Assembly: GCA_934270565.1 (NCBI GenBank)
Contig: CAKQPR010000010.1
Span: 1-60,740, forward strand
Source: an uncultured Clostridia bacterium
GTDB taxonomy: Bacteria; Bacillota; Clostridia; Christensenellales; Pumilibacteraceae
Direction: 5' to 3'
Length of the DNA stretch: 60,740 bases
Under the pieces are notes generated by a model. It saw only the letters and a list, made by a program, of their open reading frames with translations, ran no database searches and had not been told where the DNA came from. Position numbers and translations under genes: made by a program. Shown in pieces: positions 43,950 through 53,484 of the stretch. Position 1 is the stretch's first letter. Every line of letters starts with the position of its first letter.

Positions 43950-46900
43950 ATGAAAAAGAGAAAAGCGTTTATACTGCTGATCGCGGCGCTCGCGATGATC
44001 GTTTCGGGCGCAATGCTCGGCTGTTCGGGTAAGCCCGAAATCGTTTTCGCGGACGAGGGTACAAACCTTACCTATGTGTCGGACGGCGACTATTACTTCG
44101 CCGATTTCGGCACGCCCGTCGTTCTGCCGAAAACGGAAGTCAGAAAGGGCGAAACCGTCCTCGACGCGACCGTCGATATCGTTGTCACGGACAGCGGCGA
44201 CAGACGCGTGCCGCTCATGGGTCTCGCGTTCTCGCCCGCAAAGGACGCCGAATACAAAATCGTGTTCTCGTCCGAGGGCAGCGGCGCGGCAAGCAAGACG
44301 ATTTCCGTTCGTTGCGCGGACGTCAAGGGGCCGGAAGCAACGTTCGGCACGGTCCGCACCGGCGCGGTGGCGGGCGACGTGATTTCGCTCCCGAAGTTCA
44401 TGCTCGACGATCCCTCGGGCGTTGACGAGACGAAAACGAGCGTTTCCGTTTCCGGTCCTTCGGGCGCGGTCGCGATTTCTACTCCGGACGGCGAAAAGCA
44501 AAGCGTAACCGCCGTTACGGGCGAGGAAACGTTCACGATCACCGAAATCGGCAAGTACGTCATATCGATAAAGACCGCCGATAAGCTTGGTAACGAAAAG
44601 ATCCATACGATCGACGTCATCTCGACCGAAGCTTACGTAGACGAGGACGCTCCCGAAACCACGCTTTTCGCGTTCGACGATCGCGGTTACGAGCGGCTCG
44701 TGTACCTCGACGAGGGCGAAGCGAATTTCGCGGTAGCGACTTCCGATCTTCCCGCGGGTGGAAAGACGGACGGTATGCTTAAAATCGACGTGCCCGAAGA
44801 TAAGTCCGCGCGCCTGTTCTTCAACGGCTTCAAAAACATAAACGCCGATACGGACAACGTGGGTGAAATCAGATTTAATATTTATTCGACGGGAATTCTC
44901 GCCGACTTCACGGTGTACGGAGCGGACGGCAAAACCGTGCTCCTTACCAAGAAATACCGCCGCGCCGGCTGGAACGAGTTTTCGTTCAGCGCGCGCACGG
45001 TGCTCGGCTGGACGGGCGAATTCGAGGACTTCTATATAAGCCTCGCATGCGAGGACGCCGTCAGCGTCTATATCGACGAAATCGGTTACGAAAAACTCTT
45101 CAAAGATACCGTTTTAGGCAAAAACGTGCTCGCCGACTTCGACGAAGCGGGCTATATCGGGCTCGTTTCGCAGAACGGCTATTCCAACACCGCGCAGTTC
45201 GAAATCGTGCAGAAAGCGGACGTCGCCGCCGAAATCGCGGACGGAATGACGGGCGGCGCGCTCAAAGTCACCGCCGACGCGTCCATGGAAGGCTTTAAGG
45301 TGCTGTTCGACAAGCCCGTTGCGGTTTCCGACCTCGGAAGCCTCACGGTGAGAATGTATTTCAACAAAAACGCAGATCTCGACCGCATTTACCAGAATTC
45401 GCGCTGGGGCTTCATCACCGAAAAGGGAGCGGAAACGGGCGCTATGTGGGGCGATCGCTTCTCGAGCGTAGTACCCCGCGAGGGCTGGTTCGATTACCGC
45501 TTCTCGGGCGCTAACGTAATGCGCCTTATCTCCGCAAAGGGCGGCGCGAGCGCGATAGGCTTCTATTTCGCGTTCGTCGAAACGAGCTCTTTCAAAACGG
45601 ACTTCTACGTCGACGAAATTTCTTACACCGACAAGTACGACCCGACTTCGGACGTCGATTACAAGCCGTTCGACGAGGGAAAACAGCTTTATAAAATAAT
45701 AGAAACGGACGCGGATTTCGGAATACTCGACAATATCGGAACGACGAATCTCACGTACCCCGCCGCATATCCGAGCGTTTCGTGCGGCGAATATGACGGA
45801 GCGCCCGCGCTCGCGTTCGCTAAAAACAGCGCTTACGTCGGCGCGATCTACACGCTACCGCAGGTGCTTACGTTCTACAACGACAAGGGTGTTATGGACA
45901 AGGGCTCGCTGTGGACGGCGATCGCGTTCGAGGGAAGCGAATACCAAAAGGCTTCCGCGCGCATATCGTTCGTGGGCGGCAACGATTCGTTCACGTTCGG
46001 CTCGTTCGGTGCGGGCATAAACTATCTGCCCGTTTCGTTCGAGAGTATCATGTCCGCGGGCGTGAATTCGATCGGCGGCATAAACTTAGGAGTGTCCGGC
46101 GGCGCTTACAAATTCTTAGGCTTCTATTACGACCTCGCCGTCACCGAAGCGCTCCCCGAAACGGGAACGACCGAGGTTTACAACGGCGAAACGATCACGA
46201 AAATCGCGGATACGGTCGGGGATAAATACCTTGCCGCGTTCCGTCGCTCGGGTTACACCGACAAAACGGGCTCGTATTCGGTTCTTCCCGCAATCGCTTC
46301 TGCCGAAAACGGCGAAAAACTGACTTTCGCGGCGGGCACAAACGCAGGTGCGGAATTCACGATCAAGGATTACCGCCTCGGCTCGAAGAGCGGCTCGCGC
46401 GTGGGCAACAGACTTTATATCGAAGTCGATTTCCCCGCCGCGGCTACGGGCACGCTCACTTACGGCGTGAAAACCGCAAACGGCAAATACGTCACCGCCG
46501 AAATTTCCGATCCGACCGCGGGCGCGCACAAGCTCGAACTGTTCGTTCCCGATATTCTGGACGTAAATTACTTTATGCGTTCGGTATTGTTTGCAGGCTC
46601 GTTCGAAACCGAAACGGCGTTCACCGTCCGTAAAATCTATATCGACGAGTACCGCGAGCTTCTCGGCACTCCCGTAGCAGCCTTAAGAGGAGGCGAAAGC
46701 GGCGCTTCTATCGTCTGGAACGCCGTCGAGGGCGCAACGAAATACGTCGTGGTCAAGCCCGACGGCACTACGGAAGAAATCACCGCTACTTCGATCAAGG
46801 TTACGCAGGCGGGGCTTTACACCGTTCAGGCGCTCAGCGACACGCTTTATAGCAAGAAATCCACCGTGTACGGCGAGCCGAATTACGGTAAGCTCGACCT

Positions 46901-49778
46901 TACGGCGGGCGGTTATATCCTCGGCGAGTTCGACGCAAAGGGCGCGGACAGAAACTGGACGGCTTACGTCGGACCCGTACCGTGGGGAACGAATCAGACC
47001 CCGATTTTAGGCACGGGCAGTGCAACCAACGGCACGATGACGGCGCAGGGCGTTACCGTAAAAGCGCTCGACGACGCTAACTGGGCGGCGGCTTACTACG
47101 CGCTTCCCGAAACGGTAAAGGTAAGCGACGCTTATACGATAGGATTTAATATGCTGACGCCGAATCCGTGGGGAAATTGCCAGTATAACAGCGAGATATT
47201 CGGCGTTCGTATCGGCGGCGTATATTACTTCGCGGGCGCGGGCAACGCGTTCTGGCGCAGCGGCAGCAAGAAAGGAAGCGAGATCGTTTTCGGTGCGGAA
47301 AAAGACTTTACAGCGAATTATATAGGCAACTCCAACAGCCCCGTAATGCGCGTTCAGATCGTTATTTCCGCGCTCGGACTTCCTGCGGGCAGCGAGAACG
47401 CCGAAATCGAAGGCGTGTTCTACGGCTTGAAGAAAGCAAATACCGTTTACGTCGATTCGATTTTCTATACCGCAAACGGCGGCACGGCTGAAATCAAATA
47501 CGACGGCGCGCCCGTAAAGGATAAGTATTACACGAACGAAACGTTCGACTTTGCGCGCTTTACCGCCGCGGTAAACGGCGGCACGCAGTCCGCGTTTAAG
47601 TTCACCGCAACCAAGGACGGACAGCCGTTCGCCATTCCGTCGGGCGAAACTACGCTCGAAGCGGGCGAATACACGATTACCGCAACCGATCGGGCAAGCG
47701 CAGTTGCGGGCTCTGGATCCGTCTCGTTCACCGTCGCGCCCCCGCAAAGCGGCACGCTCGCGGTAAGCTACGGCAAAGCGGATATCTTCGTCAACGAAAC
47801 GTTCGATATGAGCGCGCTCGCGGTTACGGGCGGTGAAGAGGGTATGACTTACGAATACGTCATAACTCTCCCGAGCGGCGTCACCGCAAGCCTCACCGAC
47901 GGTTACGCGCTCGCTTCGGGCGGCAAGTACACCGTCACCGTTACCGGCAGACTTCGCGGCTATGTGTACGTCGGCTCGTGCGAATTCACCGTGGCTTCGG
48001 CTCAGACGGTCGAACTCTCGATCCCGTATGGCGGCGCAACCGAGCTTAGCACGGGCGATACGCTCGATAAATCCGACTTTACTCCGTCGTTCGTCGGCGA
48101 AGAGCGCGCATACAAGCTCGTAGTCGAGCATAACGGCACGCAAACCGATTTCGAGTCCGACAGTTTCACGCTCGCAGGCAGCGGCGTGTACAAGGTAATA
48201 GCGATCGTCACCGCACGCGGCTTCGAGGGCAGCGCGGAAATCACGCTCACCGTTTACACTTCGGTTGACGACCTCGCGATCGAGCGTAACGGCATCGCGA
48301 TTACGGCGTTCACGACTTCCAAGGACAAAACCTACGACCTCACGAAATTCGCCGCGACAAGCGCCGTTGCGGGCGCTCCCGACGGCGTAAAGTGGACGAT
48401 TTCGGACGGCACGACCGTTACCCCGCTCGATATGACGAACAAGTCGTTCGCGTTCGGCAAAAACGGCACGTTCACGATCAAGGCTGCTCCCGACGAAACG
48501 CTGTACTTCAAGGGCAATGCTGCCGAAATCGTCGTTACGGTCGAGGATATAAAGTTCAACGTCGCGGACGGCGACAAAACTATCCTCGCCGACTTCGCGA
48601 ACGAGGGCTACAACCTTAAGTTCACAAACGTTACGGCGGACTTCGGGACGTTCTACGGAAAATCGGCGCTTCGGTTTAAGACTTCTATGGCTTGGGGCGA
48701 AAACGGAGTTAAGTACACGTTCCCGCAGGCGATTACTCTCAAACGCGGCGACAAGCTCGTCGTCGAGTACTACAAGGACGTTACCGGCACGCAGGTTATG
48801 TATGCGCAATTCGCGTCGAAATCGGTAAACTTCTCCGCGAGCCAGAATAAAACGTGGTTTGGGAGCACGGTATTCTTCGCAACTTCCGACTTCGCGCTCG
48901 ACAGTATTCTTATAAATTACAATACGGCAAACGCAGTCGGCGCGATTTCGCGGATTTATATCGAAAAGGCAGATCTTTCCGATCTTCCCGACGGAGAAAC
49001 GCTCGTTACCGGCGGAATAAAACGCAACCCCGCCGCATGGAGCACGGAAACGCTTGACGTCAAGTTGCAATCTCCCGTTCCGCTTACCCGCAACAGTATC
49101 ATCGGTATAAAATTCAGGACGAAAACCACCGAAAATCTCTATATCGGCATAAACAATCTGTTGGGTACTAAAAACGGAGAGCTCGTAAGTCTCGGGACAG
49201 GCAAACTTTCCGCGCCCACCGTTGTTTCCGTAGCGTTGTCCGATACGAAATTCGATAAGCTGTTCGCTTCTTCCGATACGGTGGAAATGACTTCGCTCAG
49301 GCTCGGATCATACGGCGGTACCGCTTCGCAGATTCTCGACGTCGAATGGGTCAGCGTGCGTAATATCGATTACGACAACGCAGTCCTGATCAGAAATACG
49401 AGGTGGTCGGCAACCGCCGGCACGGCATACGGTCAGACCGGCACCGGCACTTGGCCGACGGATATTCTCGGCGGCAACACTCGGACGATAAACAAGAACG
49501 GTAAGTTGCTTTTCTGTATGAATACGAGCACTAACGATTCGGTTTACGTTTATCTGAACGAACAGGTATCCGGAAATAGCTACACGATTAAGCGTGAGGA
49601 GCGCGGCTACGCAATAGTCGAAATCGACATTTCGGCAGTCGAGAAATGGACTACGTTGTTCGATGAAAACGGTGAGTTGACGCTTACCAAGCTTCTCGTT
49701 CAACTTGCACCGTCCTCGACAAACCCGAACAAAGTATCGATAAACTGGATCGCTTACGTGCCTCCCGCAACCGAATAA
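43950..49778 (+). CDS. Giant multidomain surface lipoprotein, putative glycan binder
   Basis: The 1942-residue protein carries a lipoprotein signal (lipobox MLGC). Residues 30-230 are Ig-like domains. From about 235 several carbohydrate-binding-like beta-sandwich modules follow, each opening with a motif of the type LADFDEAGYIGL or ILADFANEGYNLKF. Near 910-965 is a fibronectin-like module (IVWNAVEGATKYVVVK). Four bacterial Ig-like domains lie in tandem at about 1180-1530, and two or three more beta-sandwiches end the chain. No catalytic motif or C-terminal anchor is seen. It closes the block that starts at 38586, ribosome binding site GGAGGG. The placement mirrors that of the 1046-residue lipoprotein in block 1, and suggests a surface capture role comparable to Bacteroidota glycan-binding lipoproteins. 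Confidence 0.7.
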   Translation: MKKRKAFILLIAALAMIVSGAMLGCSGKPEIVFADEGTNLTYVSDGDYYFADFGTPVVLPKTEVRKGETVLDATVDIVVTDSGDRRVPLMGLAFSPAKDAEYKIVFSSEGSGAASKTISVRCADVKGPEATFGTVRTGAVAGDVISLPKFMLDDPSGVDETKTSVSVSGPSGAVAISTPDGEKQSVTAVTGEETFTITEIGKYVISIKTADKLGNEKIHTIDVISTEAYVDEDAPETTLFAFDDRGYERLVYLDEGEANFAVATSDLPAGGKTDGMLKIDVPEDKSARLFFNGFKNINADTDNVGEIRFNIYSTGILADFTVYGADGKTVLLTKKYRRAGWNEFSFSARTVLGWTGEFEDFYISLACEDAVSVYIDEIGYEKLFKDTVLGKNVLADFDEAGYIGLVSQNGYSNTAQFEIVQKADVAAEIADGMTGGALKVTADASMEGFKVLFDKPVAVSDLGSLTVRMYFNKNADLDRIYQNSRWGFITEKGAETGAMWGDRFSSVVPREGWFDYRFSGANVMRLISAKGGASAIGFYFAFVETSSFKTDFYVDEISYTDKYDPTSDVDYKPFDEGKQLYKIIETDADFGILDNIGTTNLTYPAAYPSVSCGEYDGAPALAFAKNSAYVGAIYTLPQVLTFYNDKGVMDKGSLWTAIAFEGSEYQKASARISFVGGNDSFTFGSFGAGINYLPVSFESIMSAGVNSIGGINLGVSGGAYKFLGFYYDLAVTEALPETGTTEVYNGETITKIADTVGDKYLAAFRRSGYTDKTGSYSVLPAIASAENGEKLTFAAGTNAGAEFTIKDYRLGSKSGSRVGNRLYIEVDFPAAATGTLTYGVKTANGKYVTAEISDPTAGAHKLELFVPDILDVNYFMRSVLFAGSFETETAFTVRKIYIDEYRELLGTPVAALRGGESGASIVWNAVEGATKYVVVKPDGTTEEITATSIKVTQAGLYTVQALSDTLYSKKSTVYGEPNYGKLDLTAGGYILGEFDAKGADRNWTAYVGPVPWGTNQTPILGTGSATNGTMTAQGVTVKALDDANWAAAYYALPETVKVSDAYTIGFNMLTPNPWGNCQYNSEIFGVRIGGVYYFAGAGNAFWRSGSKKGSEIVFGAEKDFTANYIGNSNSPVMRVQIVISALGLPAGSENAEIEGVFYGLKKANTVYVDSIFYTANGGTAEIKYDGAPVKDKYYTNETFDFARFTAAVNGGTQSAFKFTATKDGQPFAIPSGETTLEAGEYTITATDRASAVAGSGSVSFTVAPPQSGTLAVSYGKADIFVNETFDMSALAVTGGEEGMTYEYVITLPSGVTASLTDGYALASGGKYTVTVTGRLRGYVYVGSCEFTVASAQTVELSIPYGGATELSTGDTLDKSDFTPSFVGEERAYKLVVEHNGTQTDFESDSFTLAGSGVYKVIAIVTARGFEGSAEITLTVYTSVDDLAIERNGIAITAFTTSKDKTYDLTKFAATSAVAGAPDGVKWTISDGTTVTPLDMTNKSFAFGKNGTFTIKAAPDETLYFKGNAAEIVVTVEDIKFNVADGDKTILADFANEGYNLKFTNVTADFGTFYGKSALRFKTSMAWGENGVKYTFPQAITLKRGDKLVVEYYKDVTGTQVMYAQFASKSVNFSASQNKTWFGSTVFFATSDFALDSILINYNTANAVGAISRIYIEKADLSDLPDGETLVTGGIKRNPAAWSTETLDVKLQSPVPLTRNSIIGIKFRTKTTENLYIGINNLLGTKNGELVSLGTGKLSAPTVVSVALSDTKFDKLFASSDTVEMTSLRLGSYGGTASQILDVEWVSVRNIDYDNAVLIRNTRWSATAGTAYGQTGTGTWPTDILGGNTRTINKNGKLLFCMNTSTNDSVYVYLNEQVSGNSYTIKREERGYAIVEIDISAVEKWTTLFDENGELTLTKLLVQLAPSSTNPNKVSINWIAYVPPATE

Positions 49779-49787
49779 AACCGCACG

Positions 49788-49820
49788 AAAACGTTTCCGC
49801 ACTTCCGCGGAGGCGTTTTC
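49788..49820 (+). terminator. Intrinsic terminator of the giant lipoprotein block
   Basis: AAAACGTTTCCGC pairs with GCGGAGGCGTTTT (two G-T pairs), followed by a short T-containing tail. Confidence 0.75.
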
Positions 49821-49903
49821 CGCATTTTGCGGGGTAAACTGCCGCCCTTAGCCGCCGAAGCGGAGGCTTGCCGACAAAAATTTCTCAACCGCCCCGAAAA
49901 CGC

Positions 49904-49932
49904 TTGACTTTACGGCGCGGCGGTGGTAAAAT
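49904..49932 (+). promoter_or_regulatory. Promoter of pyrG
   Basis: TTGACT (49904-49909), 17-bp spacer, TAAAAT (49927-49932). The leader to the ATG is about 235 nt. Confidence 0.75.
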
Positions 49933-50026
49933 ATCGGTGTTTTTGAAAGAGGCTTCGGGCTCGGCGGGTAAAAAGGCTTGCGCGGCGTCGGAAAATCGGA
50001 CGGAAACCAACTTAACAGACTGTGCC

Positions 50027-50083
50027 AAAGAGGGCGTTTTTCTTGGAGCTTTTCCGAAGTTCTAAAAAAAAACGCTCTTTTTT
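50027..50083 (+). terminator. Leader terminator (attenuator) of pyrG
   Basis: AAAGAGGGCGTTTTT pairs with AAAAACGCTCTTT with one bulged G, and runs into TTTTT. It lies between the promoter and the pyrG start codon with 92 bp to spare, so it must be read through for expression. Confidence 0.65.
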
Positions 50084-50175
50084 CGTTGTTTTTTGCCGTA
50101 TCGGGGTGCGAAATCGTGCCCGAACGCCGCAGGAAACGCAGAACCACAGAGAAAAAGGAAACGGAGGATAAAAAA

Positions 50176-51765
50176 ATGACAAAGTATGTGTTCGTAACGG
50201 GCGGCGTTGTTTCGGGGCTCGGAAAGGGGATCGTCGCGGCGAGCCTCGGACGGCTTCTTAAATGCCGCGGGTACAAGGTGAAAGCGCAGAAGCTCGATCC
50301 GTATCTCAACGTTGACCCCGGAACTATGAACCCTATTCAGCACGGCGAAGTTTTCGTTACCGAGGACGGCGCGGAAACCGACCTCGACCTCGGACATTAC
50401 GAGCGGTTTATGGACGAAAACCTCTCTAAAGCCAGCAACCTCACCTCGGGTAGGGTTTACGAACGCGTGCTTGCCCGCGAGCGCGCCGGCGAATACCTCG
50501 GACAGACCGTTCAGATCATACCGCACGTTACGGGCGAAATCAAGCGTTTCATCGAGGCGGGCGGCAAGGGCGCGGACGTGCTCATTACCGAAATCGGCGG
50601 CACGACGGGCGATATCGAGTCGTTGCCTTTCATCGAAGCGGCGCGCCAGTTCGCGGCGGAGAAGGGCAAACGCAACTGTTGTTTTATTCACGTCGTGCTC
50701 GTGCCGTATATCAGCGGTTCGGACGAGTATAAGTCCAAGCCCGCTCAGCACTCCGTAAAGGAGCTTCAGGGCTTGGGAGTTTTCCCCGACGTCGTGGTTA
50801 TGCGCGCGGATACCGACCCCGGGGAAGCGCTCGCGAAAAAGCTCGCGATGTTCTGTTCGCTCGACCCAAAGCAGGTCGTTCTCAGCGAAACGGTGGACTG
50901 TCTGTACAAAGCGCCCCTCGCGCTTCACGCGCGCGGACTCGATACGGCGGTGTGCAAGACGCTCGGGCTTAAAGCCGAGCCCGACCTTAGCGGCTGGATT
51001 TCTACGGTCGGGAAGATCGACGCTCGCCGCGGCAAAGTCACGATTGCGCTCGTCGGCAAGTATACCGATCTTCACGATTCGTATCTGTCCGTCGTCGAGG
51101 CGCTTCATCACGCTTCCTACGCCGTCGGAAAAAACGTCGAAATCAAATGGGTCAATTCGGATGCGGTAGCCGAGGACGTCGATAAAGCGCTCGAAGGCGT
51201 GGACGGAATTCTCGTCCCCGGCGGATTCGGAACGCGCGGCGTGGAAGGTATGATCGAAGCAGCCCGTTACGCCCGCGAAAACAACGTTCCTTACCTCGGA
51301 ATCTGTCTCGGTATGCAGGTACTCGTTATCGAGTTTGCACGCCACGTTGCGGGGATAAAGGACGCCACGAGCGGCGAAATGGGCGAGGGCAGCAAGGTTA
51401 TCGACCTTATGCCCGACAAAAAGGGTAAGCGGCTCGGCGGCACGCTCCGTCTCGGCGCGTATCCGTGCGCGGTCAAAGAGGGCACGCAGCTTTATTCGGT
51501 TTACGGACAAAAGGAAATCAGCGAACGCCACCGCCACCGTTACGAGTTCAACAACGATTACCGCGAAGTTCTGCAAAACGCGGGACTCACGCTTTGCGGC
51601 GTAGCGCCCGACGATACGATCGTCGAAGCAGCCGAAGTGAACGGCAACCGTTACCACCTCGGCGTGCAGTTTCACCCCGAATTCAAATCCCGCCCCGATC
51701 GTCCCGCTCCCGTGTTCGTCGGACTGTTAAAAGCCGCCGCTCGCCGAGCCGCCGAAGGCAAGTAG
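50176..51765 (+). CDS. pyrG: CTP synthase (glutamine-hydrolysing)
   Basis: This 529-residue cytoplasmic enzyme makes CTP from UTP, ATP and glutamine. The N-terminal amidoligase domain starts MTKYVFVTGGVVSGLGKGI (P-loop-like) and contains QKLDPYLNVDPGTMNPIQHGEV and the EIGGTTGDIES segment. The C-terminal class I glutaminase domain has the nucleophile Cys377 in LGICLGMQ and the FHPEF histidine/glutamate. Length is normal. GGAGG precedes the ATG. The last codons (AAEGK and the stop) lie inside a dispersed repeat module (GCCGAAGGCAAGTAGGC), so the tail is repeat derived. Transcription passes a leader terminator, as pyrG does in Bacillus, but no G-run is seen at the expected transcript start. Confidence 0.97.
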   Translation: MTKYVFVTGGVVSGLGKGIVAASLGRLLKCRGYKVKAQKLDPYLNVDPGTMNPIQHGEVFVTEDGAETDLDLGHYERFMDENLSKASNLTSGRVYERVLARERAGEYLGQTVQIIPHVTGEIKRFIEAGGKGADVLITEIGGTTGDIESLPFIEAARQFAAEKGKRNCCFIHVVLVPYISGSDEYKSKPAQHSVKELQGLGVFPDVVVMRADTDPGEALAKKLAMFCSLDPKQVVLSETVDCLYKAPLALHARGLDTAVCKTLGLKAEPDLSGWISTVGKIDARRGKVTIALVGKYTDLHDSYLSVVEALHHASYAVGKNVEIKWVNSDAVAEDVDKALEGVDGILVPGGFGTRGVEGMIEAARYARENNVPYLGICLGMQVLVIEFARHVAGIKDATSGEMGEGSKVIDLMPDKKGKRLGGTLRLGAYPCAVKEGTQLYSVYGQKEISERHRHRYEFNNDYREVLQNAGLTLCGVAPDDTIVEAAEVNGNRYHLGVQFHPEFKSRPDRPAPVFVGLLKAAARRAAEGK

Positions 51766-52232
51766 GCGACGGCAGGGAAGCCCCTGCGGGCAAGTCGGCG
51801 ATGCCCGTATTTACTTTCGGCAGAACGCGGTAGGGGCGGACGCCCCCGTCCGCCCATCAACCAAGCGGAACGCTCCCTCGCCCCGTCATCTCGAGCGTAG
51901 TCGAGACCCAGGCGGGAGCGAACGCCGAGCCGCCGAAGGCAAGTAGGCTACGCCCGAACCTACTTTCGATAGAGTAAGGTAGGGGCGGACGCCCTCGTCC
52001 GCCCGTCAACCAAGCGGAACGGTATATTGCCCTCGTCATCCTGAGCGGAGCGCGAAGCGCGTAGTCGTAAGGATCTCGCGGGAGCGAACGGCGAGCCGCC
52101 GAAGGCAAGTCGGCGATGCCCGTATTTACTTTCGATAGAGCGAGGTAGGGGCGGACGCCCTCGTCCGCCCGCCAACCAAGCGAAACGGTATATCGCCCCG
52201 TCATCTCGAGCGAAGTCAAGACCTCGGAAGGG
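51751..52232. repeat. Repeat modules between pyrG and ilvE
   Basis: Three successive composite units, with GGTAGGGGCGGACGCC at about 51829, 51978 and 52144, each combined with GCAAGTCGGCGATGCCCGTA-type and CTCGAGCG.AGTCGAGAC-type modules. The first module overlaps the pyrG stop codon. No gene is supported. Confidence 0.8.
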
Positions 52233-52278
52233 GCGGACAAAACATATAAAATCATCACGGCAAAAAGGAGCAATTATT

Positions 52279-53349
52279 ATGAGCGAAGACATTAAAAAGA
52301 ACGAAAAACCTCAGCTCGACTGGGCGAACCTCGGTTTCGGGTATCACGAAACCCCCGCGCGTTTCGTCGCGCATTTCACGGACGGCAAATGGGACGAAGG
52401 CGGACTTACGGGCGACGCGAACGTCGTTCTGAGCGAATCGGCTTGCGTGCTCCACTATTCGCAGGCGGTTTTCGAGGGGCTGAAAGCGTACCGCACCGAG
52501 GACGGACGGATCATCTGTTTCCGCCCCGAGCTCAACGCGCAAAGAATAAACGATTCGTGCGAGCGTATGGCGATGCCGACGCTTCCCGACGGAATGTTTA
52601 TGCGCGCCGTGGACGGAACCGTCCTCGCCAACGCCGATTATGTGCCGCCTTACGGCAGCGGAGCTTCGTTGTACCTGCGCCCGATCGCATTCGGAACAAC
52701 GCCGGTCGTGGGCGTAAAACCCGCGCTCGATTACGAATTCAGACTGTTCGCAACCCCCGTCGGTCCGTATTTCAAGGGCGGTATGAAGCCGCTCCGGCTC
52801 CGTCTGAGCCTGCTCGACCGCGCCGCGCCGCACGGAACGGGGCATATCAAAGCGGGGCTTAACTACGCAATGAGCCTTTATAATATCGTTGACGCGCACC
52901 GTAACGGCTACGACGAGAATATTTACCTCGATTCCGCTACCCGCACTTTCGTCGAGGAAACGGGCGGGGCTAACCTTATTTTCGTGGATAAAAACGGCAC
53001 GGTCGTTACGCCGCTTTCCGATACCATTCTGCCGTCGATTACCCGCCGTTCGCTGATGGAAATCGCCGCCGCGCTCGGACTTAAAGCCGAAACCCGCCGC
53101 GTCCGCGCCGACGAGCTCGGCGAATTCGTTTGCGCGGGGCTTTGCGGCACCGCCGCCGTCATTTCGCCCGTGGGCTCGATCGATACCGGCAGCGGCACGA
53201 TCACTTACGAAAGCACCGAACACGACGTGATCCATACGCTTTACAACACCCTCCGCGCGATCCAGCTCGGCAAACTCACCCGCGTGGGCGATACCGACGT
53301 TTCGTCTTGGGTGCACGAAGTACGGCAGGGTGCCCCTGCGGGCAAGTAG
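52279..53349 (+). CDS. ilvE: Branched-chain amino acid aminotransferase
   Basis: This 356-residue PLP enzyme of fold type IV transfers amino groups between glutamate and the 2-oxo acids of valine, leucine and isoleucine. Length and layout match the type 2 (eukaryote-like) group. The Schiff-base lysine is Lys191 in GHIKAGLNYAMS. FEGLKAYRTEDG, YLRPIAFGT and the ETGGANLIFV segment are conserved. AAGGAG lies 8 bp before the ATG. The native end appears to be SSWVHEV; the final residues RQGAPAGK and the stop come from a dispersed repeat module (GCAGGGTGCCCCTGCGGGCA). The liv importer follows after a repeat region. Confidence 0.93.
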   Translation: MSEDIKKNEKPQLDWANLGFGYHETPARFVAHFTDGKWDEGGLTGDANVVLSESACVLHYSQAVFEGLKAYRTEDGRIICFRPELNAQRINDSCERMAMPTLPDGMFMRAVDGTVLANADYVPPYGSGASLYLRPIAFGTTPVVGVKPALDYEFRLFATPVGPYFKGGMKPLRLRLSLLDRAAPHGTGHIKAGLNYAMSLYNIVDAHRNGYDENIYLDSATRTFVEETGGANLIFVDKNGTVVTPLSDTILPSITRRSLMEIAAALGLKAETRRVRADELGEFVCAGLCGTAAVISPVGSIDTGSGTITYESTEHDVIHTLYNTLRAIQLGKLTRVGDTDVSSWVHEVRQGAPAGK

Positions 53350-53484
53350 GCTACGCCGACAAATAAGGTCGAAAACAATGCGGCAGTATCGGTATCGGCA
53401 GACTTCCGCGGGGGATTTCTCCACTTCGCTGGCGCTTCGGTCGAAATGACATTAAAACACAGTGTTTTTTTGAGACGGATTTTT

